Shown: piece after piece, positions 12,417 through 22,431 of the stretch | Position numbering within the stretch: the first letter of the stretch is position 1 | Layout of the letters: each line of letters starts with the position of its first letter | Origin: Allacma fusca | Lineage: Eukaryota; Arthropoda; Collembola; Symphypleona; Sminthuridae | DNA: 64,000 bases | Assembly: GCA_947179485.1 (NCBI GenBank) | Contig: OX359247.1 | Location: forward strand, 56,765,131-56,829,130 | Direction: 5' to 3' | The notes under the pieces: model-generated | Database searches by the model: none | What the model saw: only the letters and a program-made list of their open reading frames with translations | Told to the model about the DNA's origin: nothing | Translations under genes and position numbers: made by a program

Positions 12417-13628
12417 CAGAGTTGCACAATTGAAAATGCCATGGCATTTTCGGCATTATGCCTGCCAAAAATGCCCTGGCATTTTGGACATTTTCATATA
12501 ATGGCATTTTGGGCATCTATGGCACTTTGGGCATCTATGGCACTTTGGGCATCTATGGCACTTTGGGCATCTATGGCACTTTGGGCATCTATGGCACTTT
12601 GGGCATCTATGGCACTTTGGGCATATTGAGCCTAGAGCAGGCATTTTCGGCATATTCGCTCCAATTTTTTAAATATAAAGCTTTAGCTACCTGGTAATTT
12701 TGCAAAATAAGTCACAAAACAGTATGTTGGAAATAATTTTAATATTCAACTGGATTACATGATAAAATTATAGAAATAAACGGATGAAACCTGGAGTAAG
12801 TTGACGTAGACATATTTATGGAAAAATAATAACTATTATTCTATTTTGCTTATTTTGTTGTAAAAATTCGCTTGAACACCGTGTCTGTAATTATTTAGAC
12901 TTCAAGAACAAACATATTCGGGCAAAGATGCAACACAAAAAGATAAAATAGTTGTTAAAAGATTAAAAATGTCTTTTTTGTGCGCTTCAAAACTCGTCAT
13001 CATCTACATATATGTATTTATTGTTACATTTTGGAATCCTAGAATTATTATACTGGTTTACTTGGCCTAATGCAATTTTCAAAGTCGACACAAAATTTGC
13101 TACGGAAGCTCCAAGTTTTGACATATATGATAACTTTCGCATCTTATGCATCTAATGAAAATGTAAAATTTTGTATACTTTACAAGCCATTATCAAAATA
13201 CGGAATTTATGCTGGCACTGTGCAAATTGTTCTTTCCAAATCCCGAAGTTTTTTATAATGTACAGCGTTGAATGTTTGCAACTCCGTTGGGGCTTAAATT
13301 TGTTTTAAGGATTATTGAAATAACCACTCGCCATAAGAACCGAATTAGACGAATTAAATTCTTTTTTTAAATCAACTATAACATTTTCTAAAACTGGATG
13401 GGTTTGATTATGCTATGAAAAACTCCCTTATATTCGCTAAAGGAGCAATAATGGTCATAGTGTATAAGTTTCTGTAAAAATGCCCAATATGCCCAAAACG
13501 CCTGCCGAAAATGCCCAAAATGCCGGGCATTTTCAGAGTAAGGCATTTTCAGGGCATTTTCGGCATTTTCAGGGCATTTTCAGGAGGGCAGGCATACAAC
13601 CTAGGGCATTTTCATTTCTGCAACCCTG
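12417..13628. mobile_element. non-autonomous hAT-like element, word GGCATTTT, different termini
   Basis: A 1212-bp element with exact 8-bp duplication CTTAGAAT (12409-12416, 13629-13636; fits nTnnnnAn). Ends read CAGAGTTGCACAATTGAAAA and CAGGGTTGCAGAAATGAAAA, matching at 21 of the first 24 positions. Subterminal blocks at 12435-12655 and 13478-13612 consist of ATGCCC/GGGCATTTTCGGC words like those of the 924-bp elements, yet the terminal bases belong to a different family. The core, about 12660-13470, is unique AT-rich sequence without a gene. Confidence 0.93.
12512..12621. repeat. 18-bp tandem array inside transposon
   Basis: Six copies of an 18-bp unit ATCTATGGCACTTTGGGC lie in the left subterminal block of the element at 12417. 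Because 18 is a multiple of three, the array stays open in several frames, which produces spurious protein-like repeats on both strands. Confidence 0.9.
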
Positions 13629-13636
13629 CTTAGAAT

Positions 13637-14470
13637 ATTGTTTTGTAGTTGAACTTAGTATAGTATTTTGCAATGGAACTTAGGATTCAATGTTCCAATG
13701 GAACTGATCATAGCCTTTTGTAATAGAACGTGGCATAGAATTATGCAACGGAACTTACCACGTGCATCTTATACTTAACATGACACTCAACAGTGGTGCA
13801 AATTAGAGTTCAACAATGGCACTTAGCATGTTTCTCTTCTGAGTTTTAGCAATATTAGTTTAATTGAATCAAGCTTCGATTATTTCTACCGATTTGTATT
13901 TCGAATTATGTTTAGAATATGGTTTTTGCTTATTTCTAACAATCGACAGTGAGATTAACCGCAACTAGTCTTATTTGTTCTGAAGCAAAAAGTGTATTTG
14001 TGATGACCGGATGTGCACCTGTACCCCATCGGTTTTGTACGTTCTGTTTGGATACTTAGAGAGAACAGTAGTTGACACATGTAAGTGTTTTAAAATTTAT
14101 ATCAACATTTAAGTGTTTTTGGGTATAGAGTGCATACTCTCTATAAGGAATATATTTGGCCTGTCCTTGCATATATAAAGTACATTTACATATATAAAAC
14201 TACCTACACAAGTAAATCCCAGCGGGAACAGAATATTACAATAGATATACAGGTAGATCACTGTATTATAATTAATCTTCGTACAACGGAATGCTTAGTC
14301 GCCGACCAACATTAAGTTTCTTTCCGGATTCTTTTCAACTATTATGTGTACGGCATTTGGAAACAGCCTTTATGTTGCAATGTTCCTGTTTGTACGACTA
14401 ACGTTCTAAACTATGCTTGTATTTAAATGAATCTATTCAAAATTAAAACAACATTTTAATTGACAACACT
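13637..14470. other. spacer, nothing recognised
   Basis: AT-rich. The motif GGAACTTA recurs loosely at 13640-13830 (TTGAACTTAG, GGAACTTAGG, GGAACTTACC), echoing the flank of the preceding element; no clear structure. Confidence 0.4.
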
Positions 14471-14828
14471 ATGCGATACAAACAATTGGATGATCCAGCA
14501 GGCGGTGTTGCCGTGGAAGATGAAGTAATGTTTTCCCAAATTGATGGGCTTCCGATATGGGAGCAGTCAGCAATTCGGATCTTTAAAAATGTCAAAATAC
14601 AGTCGATCATTTCCTCAAGTGTATCTCTACTAAGGCACACAACTTTAACTACTGCCACAAAAAATGCATGCCCCTGCAACTCCTTGCTAAATGAAGTAAG
14701 AAACACTGCTGCTATGTATAAACTTTACGAGAGCTACTCTAAACTGATTGTGTTTGAAAGGCATACTTTTACTATAGCCTTCATGACAAAAAAATTTTTA
14801 GCTCAATGTAAACCATTTGCCGCATATA

Positions 14829-15008
14829 ACGAGAAATAATCCGTTTCTTAAAATACTTATTCGATCATCATTCTTTAAACATTCTTATCAGTATCGTGTT
14901 GTAAAAATATGGAATATGATCCCTAATAACACCCATTGTCTAACAAACATAAAATACTTTCAAATTGAATTATATAAATGGCTTATCTATAAGCGAACCT
15001 TAAATTAG
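14829..15008 (+). pseudogene. probable 3' tail of a non-LTR retrotransposon ORF2
   Basis: The frame here contains RSSFFKHSYQYRVVKIWN followed by MIPNNTHCLTNIKYFQ and a short basic end. The pattern R-x-x-FFK-x-S-x(6)-K-hydrophobic-WN-x-hydrophobic-P is typical of the extreme C-terminus of Jockey/CR1/RTE-group LINE ORF2 proteins. No RT domain is visible upstream, so this would be a severely 5'-truncated copy. An open frame just upstream (14471-14839) is not recognised and may or may not belong to it. Confidence 0.4.
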
Positions 15009-15009
15009 T

Positions 15010-15690
15010 TATAATTGACTGTAATAATTTAATTTGTTTGAAGATATTGTTATTTAATATTTAAATACCTCTTAATTAGTTTTATGATTGTCTAGCAATG
15101 TGAATCATAGCCTTCTGCTGTGTTGATTTGGCGTAATAAAACAATTACATTAGATTCCACATTAGTTTGTGCAATGCACTTGATATACATTTCTAATAAA
15201 ATATAACTGTGTAACCATAAAAGAAAATAAACTAATATGTAGCAGACAATTTAACTCTCGCTTGCCTAATAAACGGGCAAATAAAATCCCAATCGGTAAA
15301 TATCCATTTAATAACACAACACTAACAATTCACATCGTCTATTACCGTTATTGAGAATATCAATTTTTTGTCAACTTGTATTTCATACTTACAAGAAACA
15401 TTCTATGCTTACTTAATAACAATACAATATTTTATCTCGCCGACATTCTACGATCCTATTCTAGTTATATCCCACTTACAAACTTATTACCCTATTATAC
15501 CATTTAATTTGCAAATTGAAAAACAAATAATTTTCTGATCAAGAATATCAACTATAGGTTCAAGCAAGACATGGGTGTCCTACCATAAAAGCACATTATT
15601 GCTTCATATAATAGGAACATGGAAAGAATCTAACTTGGTAATCCACGAGAAAATGTTGGTAATAACTTTTACTAGTGTAAATTATTAACT
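15010..15690. other. spacer, nothing recognised
   Basis: AT-rich sequence; no coding or repeat signal I can support. Confidence 0.45.
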
Positions 15691-15692
15691 CA

Positions 15693-16230
15693 GTTTTGTA
15701 GATTGACAACTAAATGCGTCGGGGTATTTAATTTTAATAGCGTACCGACGACGGATCCAGAAAGGGTAACTGTTGTTGAAGAACTTCTGGAGGTCGGCAA
15801 AATGTTAGAATTCTACCAAAATGAAAGAAAACAACGTGGAAACGTTCTCTTCATACGCGAGGAGCTGGAGAACATCAACCAAAAAAGAGACGTATTGCCC
15901 CAACTGCAAGATTCGGCCTACCCACGACTACAAATTACTGTATTGCCAATCAATCGGTTACACCTGATGATGAAGAATACACCCCACCGTAAGCAGTAAA
16001 GCCGTATGTTGTCAAACGGACGCCGGCTTACAAGCAAATGCAACAATTTCTCACTAATTTTTCAAACACTATTAGAATTGTATGTAAACATCTAATTTAT
16101 TGTGCATTGTTTTGTTTTAGCTCACGTTTTGGAAACATTGAAAGACACCGCAACGAGAATGGTTTGACATGAAAGACAACATTAACACCAAAGAAATTGG
16201 ATGCGGCACTAAGCGTGTTATGCAATAGGG
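15693..16230 (+). pseudogene. broken coding fragment, family unknown
   Basis: Downstream of a splice-acceptor-like TTTTGTAG, a frame without an ATG runs to 15999 and encodes a hydrophilic, helix-rich stretch (VTVVEELLEVGKMLEFYQNE and following). In another frame the sequence reads DDEEYTPP, a stop, then AVKPYVVKRTPAYKQMQQF, up to a donor-like GTATGT near 16080; an acceptor-like TTGTTTTAG follows near 16120. Protein-like composition in shifting frames with an internal stop suggests a decayed multi-exon gene or processed remnant. I do not recognise the family, and it could be chance. Confidence 0.3.
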
Positions 16231-17275
16231 CAGAATGACTGAAAATGTCATAAATTTATTTATTCACTATTCTTTTTCACTACTCTAAATCAAAATTATT
16301 TTGGGGAACGATAACAAGTGTCTTTTTCTGTTGAAACAACAACACATAGATATACACATTCTTCTATTTCAATTACATTAACTGGTTGTTTTAATTACTA
16401 AACATATAAATGTTTGGAACAATTTGAATGTTCAAACTATGTGCAATTGCTTCACTAAAATAACCCTCTAAGTAGACAATTCCCTGCAAGCATATCAGAA
16501 TATAAAGCCACTCAAAAATTCTTTTATCTTTAAGCAAAATAAAATGATTATTAAATTTGAACTTGGCCTCATATATTTCCGTCCCTATTCTTTGGTTTTT
16601 GTAAATGATGTGATAAAACATTTGTGAAATTTGAACATGTATATTAGTAATTTTGACTATTTGTCCGCAGGCCTTAGGCTTTCCTTGAAATTTAATGCTA
16701 CTGCTACTCAACGATTTCGTATAATAGTTCATCCTAACACCTGAGTTCTGTGAATTGTTTTTGCATGGTTTTAAATATTTTTTCATTATTTGTGGGGGTG
16801 GGCTCTGACAGTAGCTCGTTATAAATTTACGTAAAGGCAAAGTTCATCTCTGACTTGGTACTAGAATAAAATTATAAAAATTAAGTATTAGGACTCGATA
16901 ATACATATTGCAACCAGAGTCAAATGCTGCAGCTAAATTATATACATGCGCTGTAACTTTTCTTTCTAGAAAATGAACCGAAACACCGAATGAACTCAAC
17001 TTGTTCAACTCATCTACAATCATTGACAGCAGCTCGATAATTCGAGGGCTTGATTTCCATATTTATAAAAAGTTTATAAAATCTAATTCCGCAAATTTAT
17101 GTTGTGGAAGATGCTATGCACTGGGCGTACCATACCAAACACCTACAAAAAAGTGCTTCTTTCCATGTCACCGCATCGTAAATTGTTAACGGTTATAAGT
17201 GCATATATGTTTTTAACTTATCACAGAAATATAAATTTATTACTTGTTTATTGAAAAAACAATACTAAGAACTGC
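16231..17275. other. spacer, nothing recognised
   Basis: A 149-codon minus-strand frame at 16391-16840 has no recognisable domain and AT-driven composition; I do not call it. Confidence 0.4.
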
Positions 17276-17283
17276 ATACAAAT

Positions 17284-17857
17284 TAGAGCTTCCAATGTGG
17301 TCAACATTTGTGTTCCGTAAGGAATTCCGTTCCGTTCCGAAACCTACAAATAATATTGTTCCCGATACAGTTCCATATGTCGGGGCAACGGAACATTTTA
17401 ATCTAAATCATTCGGAACAAACAAGTAAAGTTCTGTTTCCGTCAGAGTTTGTGTTTTGTTCCGGAATATGTTAACTTTTCTGTTCCGAAGCAACCCGGAA
17501 TTTTTCGCGATATATACATTATATGCAAATTATACTATATGAGACCTAGACACACCTTAACATAGAATGGCAATCACTAATTGAAACAGCTAGTTTTACT
17601 ACTCAGAACCGCACGTCAGAAATCGTGCAGGGATCGGAACGGGACAGAATAATTCCGAGTTCCGATGACATAAATTATGTTTGGCATTTTCCGTGCCGAT
17701 GATAACAGCCGTCCCGGTCGCAACATCGTCAGTACAACAGAACATTGTTCCGGTTTTGTTCCGATTCAATTACGAAACCAAACAAATGCCCCGAAAATGT
17801 TCCGTTCCATTTCCGAACACGGAACTTCGTGATTTCGGAAACCCGTAGGAAGCTCTA
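17284..17857. mobile_element. non-autonomous hAT-like element, word GGAACGGAAC / GTTCCGTTCCG
   Basis: A 574-bp element with perfect 8-bp duplication ATACAAAT (17276-17283, 17858-17865; fits nTnnnnAn). Both ends read TAGAGCTTCC inward. The interior is rich in GTTCCG/CGGAAC words (TTCCGTTCCGTTCCG, CGGAACATTTT, GTTCCGGTTTTGTTCCG). No coding capacity. Confidence 0.9.
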
Positions 17858-17865
17858 ATACAAAT

Positions 17866-18329
17866 ACATGAATGCCTCTCAGATTTCATCTACTCGAAGA
17901 AATAGAATGGCGTTCAGAAGTTCATCTATAAGTCTCGTTCTTCGGTCTGACAAAATGTAAGCTAGAACCAAAAAATTCGCTCGACTCATAAAATACTCTT
18001 TGCAATATCTCGCAAAGCTTCTAGACCTTGTCCTGACCACTAATCAAATGAAAAGGATGTTTCTCCGTTTTCATGAGGTTTCATAGTTGTCCAAAGCTTT
18101 GATCAGTTGACCCGTATTGGATGATACTCTGTTACGCCACTACTCTTTTCTTTTTCCTTCAAGAACGTCTCGAGATCATCTACCTCATGCATGTTTCTAT
18201 GCATTTCTATACATATATGGCATAAGAAAAGCACGTGTTGAAAGAAATAGTACAAGTGAAACGAAACAGAAGCGTCTCATTTTAGATCAGCCTTAAGCTT
18301 TATTGGAGCTTACAAGTTGGCAATGCATG
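17866..18329. other. spacer, nothing recognised
   Basis: Ordinary sequence without a gene or repeat that I can identify. Confidence 0.45.
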
Positions 18330-18528
18330 GGTTTTGTAAAAACGGAAAATAACGTTTATATTTTTGGTTATGGTTTACGTTTTTGGTTTTGCAAATCCAA
18401 CCGTTGGGTTGTTTTAGTTTAACGTTATTACATATTTTCCGTTTCGTTTTCGTTACTGTAAACCGTTTTCTATTTTTTTCGATAATAACGTTATTCAATA
18501 ACGTTATGAATAACGTTATCCATCTCTG
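18330..18528. mobile_element. one-ended hAT-like fragment, word AACGTTATT
   Basis: Rich in AACGTTAT/AATAACGTT and related GTTTACGTTTTTGG words. The right edge GTTATCCATCTCTG reads CAGAGATGGATAAC inward and fits YARNG. No matching left end, and the right flank GTTTAAAC is not duplicated on the left, so the left end is missing or diverged. Confidence 0.45.
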
Positions 18529-18902
18529 GTTTAAACCAAACCAACCCTGATTTCAAGTAATCACGTTTGCGCAAGTCTCCATGGCTGAGGGAGTTTTCGA
18601 TTCACTTACGATTCACTATACTAAATAAACTTAAAGTGGAATTTTAGTGCATCATTTTAAGAGACCCTAGTTAACTTGTTCCGTGTGTAAATACAAAAGA
18701 ACGCTCAACACTCATATGGCTCGGCTCCGTAGAAATTGCTTTAAAAATGTTCACCCATTTTTACAATAGTATATGACAACAAAACCTAAAAGGAGTTCTG
18801 TGTTACCGAAAATGTCAACTGAGACACCAGACACACCGGCTACTCGACACCAGAGTAGATCTCCATTCCAGTAGTTCTCCAGATTATATTTCAATAGAAA
18901 AA
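18529..18902. other. spacer, nothing recognised
   Basis: No feature identified between the AACGTTATT fragment and the 924-bp element. Confidence 0.45.
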
Positions 18903-18910
18903 ACAATATG

Positions 18911-19834
18911 TAGGGAATGTCGATTGAAAATGCCCTCGCATAAATGCCTGCCAAGCTGAATATGCCCAAAGTGCCCGCCAACGTGCCATATTTTTGGGCA
19001 TATTGGCACATTGGGAAAATGCCCTGAATTTGGGCATTTTCGGCAGGGCATATTCGGCATTTTGGGCATATTCGACATTGTTTTCATTTTCAGCCGGGAA
19101 TATTCCAAAAATGCCAAAAATTCCACTATTCACTATTAAAATGAAATCCTATGAAAGGCGTACATGGCAATTTTGTTTAAATGTATTATATTTCAAAAGA
19201 TACTCGCTGTGTATCATACAGACACTTTGTATTGAATTATTGACGAATGCAATTTTGTTGCATTTTGTATAAAGTTAATCAGAAGACTTGAGTGATAAAT
19301 ACGTCATCAAAAATCCTCCCCATCAGAACTTTGATTTGTATAACTTTCATCCTCTGTATCAGTTGCTCCGCCTCCAGCGTAAATAAAATTTCTCAAATTT
19401 TCTGACCAGTGATTCGAGGTTGTCATAGTTTATTGCATTCCAAAATATGAGTTTTGTCCAGTAGTAACAATGGTTAGACGTTTTAAAAACAACAACCCCT
19501 ACAATTGTCTACTCGCCAGATTTATTTACCTGTGTGCTAAAACCGTCGAGTAATCGTTTTTAGTTATAACGATGTGAGCGGGGTAGTGTGCAGTAGTAGG
19601 AAGTGGAAGTAGTAGCGACCAATAACGTCTGGAAAGGTTAATCGACCCGAATATTTGAACTGAATATGCCCAAAATGCCGAATATGCCCAGGAATCAAAA
19701 TGCCCAAAATGCCCGTGCCGAATATGCCCAAAATCTACGTGTTTGCCCAAAGTTGAAAATGCCCAAAATGCCAGGGCATTTTGGGCAGGCATGATGCCCA
19801 ATATGCCATGGCATTTTCAAATCGACAATCCCTA
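18911..19834. mobile_element. non-autonomous hAT-like element, word GGCATTTTGGGCAT (copy 2, inverted)
   Basis: A 924-bp element, the same length as the copy at 10702-11625 and in opposite orientation, with an exact 8-bp duplication ACAATATG (18903-18910, 19835-19842). I noticed only a few substitutions against copy 1 over the aligned regions I compared, including the non-word core. This implies recent movement of both from the same source. No coding capacity. Confidence 0.95.
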
Positions 19835-19842
19835 ACAATATG

Positions 19843-20650
19843 TACCTTCAAAATTACCATATTGAAGGATAAGAAAAGTGGAAATCACCGAACGGGTCCA
19901 AAAACCCGGATCGATGGACGGATACCATAATCAGTAGTCACTATGACTTTTCGTATATTCTGTTGAAGGGATTTAATTTTAAAAAGCTGTTTGCTTAGTT
20001 GCTATTTAAAATTATGCCATACTAGCTATTTGCCTTTTTCCATAAAATTGGGCACCGAAGCACTGTTTAAAGAGTACGTGACTGTCCTATTGGAGTACCT
20101 GTGACCAAGACAATTAATCGTTTACGTCTTCAATAATAGAAGTGCTTTAAACTTTTTTAAGATACATGATCTACTGTTTAAATAGTGTATTCATCAAGTT
20201 TTACTAAGATTAATGAATAGCTATGAAATTAATGTTGTGCACTAACAAGTTAAAAATGTGTTTCAAATTAGTTATCCTGAGGGTGTATGCATGGGATTGT
20301 GTACATGTTTTAAGGAAACGGACACTATAAAAGTTCTATAGTAAGTTTCTTAGTAGAGATAAATAATATTGTGTTAGCTTACAGTAAAGTTCTCCCAGGT
20401 GATGTCAAGCTCCGAGAGGAGATACTATCGACGCAAATGGGAATGAAAGCTGGCCTATTAAGGGCAGGTGTGTTACGCACTCATATCTCCAATTGGCCCA
20501 TGAATTTTCAAGCTGTTCTGTGCGAAATTAAAGAATGTGTGCACATGCAATGTAAATCTCTTCAAGGCTTGATTAAGAAATTCAAACTCGATGGTTGATA
20601 GTGTTTGCACTCTCCTTACGGATAAAGTGTCAATCTATGGTTGACAGTCA
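19843..20650. other. spacer, nothing firm
   Basis: Contains a 75-codon frame at 20371-20598 next to an acceptor-like TTAGCTTACAG; its product is not recognised and no matching donor is evident, so it is not called as a gene. Confidence 0.35.
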
Positions 20651-20657
20651 CTGTAGG

Positions 20658-22374
20658 GTTGGATGTAGTGCCCCTCATGGGTAAAAAAATCCTGTACCTG
20701 GACCAGTTCCTGGACCCATATAACGGGTACTCTAAATTTTGTACATTTACTCTGGAGCATAGTACTCGAGTGCAACTTTATACTAGAGTTTGAACTCAAG
20801 TGCGACTGGAGATTCAAATATGCATTTCCTTTTTCCTATTTCTATCTATGTTCAACTTGAAATTCAAATATGATCTGTGGTTTGGAACTTAAGCTTGAAC
20901 TCAAGCATAACTTAAATATAATTTGAACTTATGTACTTAGATGTAGTTTCAGAAAGTTATTGTATTTATTATAAATTGTATCTAGATCATTGTGCGTTTA
21001 AAATATTCACACTTTTTTCAATTTGTCTTGGTGAAACTGCATGTAGAACATTTTGTAGCAATACGAAAATATACGCCGATAATTTTGCGTCTGTGCCAAC
21101 AATTTATACTGTATGTCAGTTAACTTGCAATAACTATTTCCAGTTGCAATTGTATCCACGTTATTTTGCAATTGCCTTACCAACTGCAAGTAACTCATGA
21201 ACTGATTGCAAGTTCAACTTCGGTTATTTACTAATTGACTCAGTTTAGCAAGTACAGTTACGACATTACTAGTACTTGTATTATAAATTATAGTAAGGGT
21301 AAAGGTTCAGGTTCAGGTACACAGAAAAACCCGTTTTGATTTTACCTGTTAGGACCAGGTCTAACAAATGAAAGACCTGAACCTAGTGGTCGGACCAGTT
21401 CAGTTTGGTTCGCAAAATTCAGTTTAGTTCGGTTCACAAAGTAAACTGAATCGAAAATCAAAATTTCAGTTCAGTTAGCTATTCTTCGGTTCAGTTCAGT
21501 CCAGTTTCCTCTGTGAACTGAACTGAACTGATTCCAAAACAGTTCAACGCGCCAGGTTAAAACTATAACGTAAATAGTTTCCGTTTTGGTAAGTACAATA
21601 TATATAATATATGTTTGTACATACATATAAGATATGTTCTTATATATGTATAAATATATAGCACGGCAAATGCAACCGTCAAAAATGAGAAGTGCGTCAT
21701 GACAGAAACAGGCTTTATTGTGCATGCATAAAAATCAGTTCAAACAATTCAGTTCAGTTCAGTTTGACGCTGAAACCGAACCATTCAGTTTGGTTTGTGT
21801 ATCGAACTGAACCAAAATTTGTATGAACCAAAATGAACTGAACTGAACTGAACTGAAATTTTCAGTTTTGAACTGAACTGGTCCGACCACTACCTGAACC
21901 TGATCGCAAAAGACCTGAAATGTTTGGGTTCATTGATTTAAAGTTAAAAGCCGTAGAATTTCAAGCTTGCAAGATGATTTCCATCGAAAAAGCAATGGTA
22001 GGGTGTCCCAGGAACCACTGAACAGGCATTCTTATTCATTTTAAATATATTTTGTACTGCAAATATCCAATCGTACTTTAAACACAAGATAAAATAGTAG
22101 AAACGTTATGATTCTCAAATACCCAAAACATGTTCAGGTCCGGTCCAAAACTACCCGGGTTCAGGTCGTCTTGGGTACTTTTTCGGGTTCAGGTACTAAT
22201 CAGGTGCGGGCACTACAAAAACGCAATTCGGTCAGGTTCAGGATCAAAAAATTTGTACCTGTTAAATGGGTACATTTTCAGGTACAGGTTCACACTTTTG
22301 AGGTACACAAAGTTTGGGTCCAGGTCCAGGAACAGGTTCGACTGTTTTGAACCCATGCGATGCACTAAATCCAA
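20658..22374. mobile_element. hAT-like element, word GGTTCAGGTAC, with unusual flanks
   Basis: The inverted ends read TAGTGCCCCTCATGGGT (from 20666) and TAGTGCATCGCATGGGT (from 22367), fitting YARNG. Subterminal blocks at 20690-20730, 21300-21383, 21893-21930 and 22130-22345 carry GGTTCAGGT/ACCTGGACC words. Instead of a direct 8-bp duplication, the flanks are complementary (GTTGGATG left, AATCCAAC right), so the inverted repeat extends to GTTGGAT and the true boundary is uncertain. A second element (21384-21892) has inserted within it, exactly at one of its CCTGAACC words. Confidence 0.7.
21384..21892. mobile_element. non-autonomous hAT-like element, word AGTTCAGTT (nested)
   Basis: A 509-bp element with exact 8-bp duplication CCTGAACC (21376-21383, 21893-21900). 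Both ends read TAGTGGTCGGACCAGTTCAG inward. The left and right thirds are built of AGTTCAGTT/AACTGAACTG words; the core (about 21550-21730) is AT-rich. The first 13 bases are those of the element at 10467, whose word is GATTCAATT instead. No coding capacity. Confidence 0.94.
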
Positions 22375-22431
22375 CTTCGGTAAACATAGTGGTAACTTTA
22401 AAATATTGTTCAGTTGTTCAAACACCAGGCT

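Noticed and set aside
14471..14839. 122-codon plus-strand frame, with an antisense frame 14443-14706, as a gene
   Set aside because: No recognisable domain, no splice context, both strands open; kept only as a note beside the LINE tail.
16391..16840. 149-codon minus-strand frame as a gene
   Set aside because: No domain or signal recognised and amino-acid makeup matches AT-rich random sequence.
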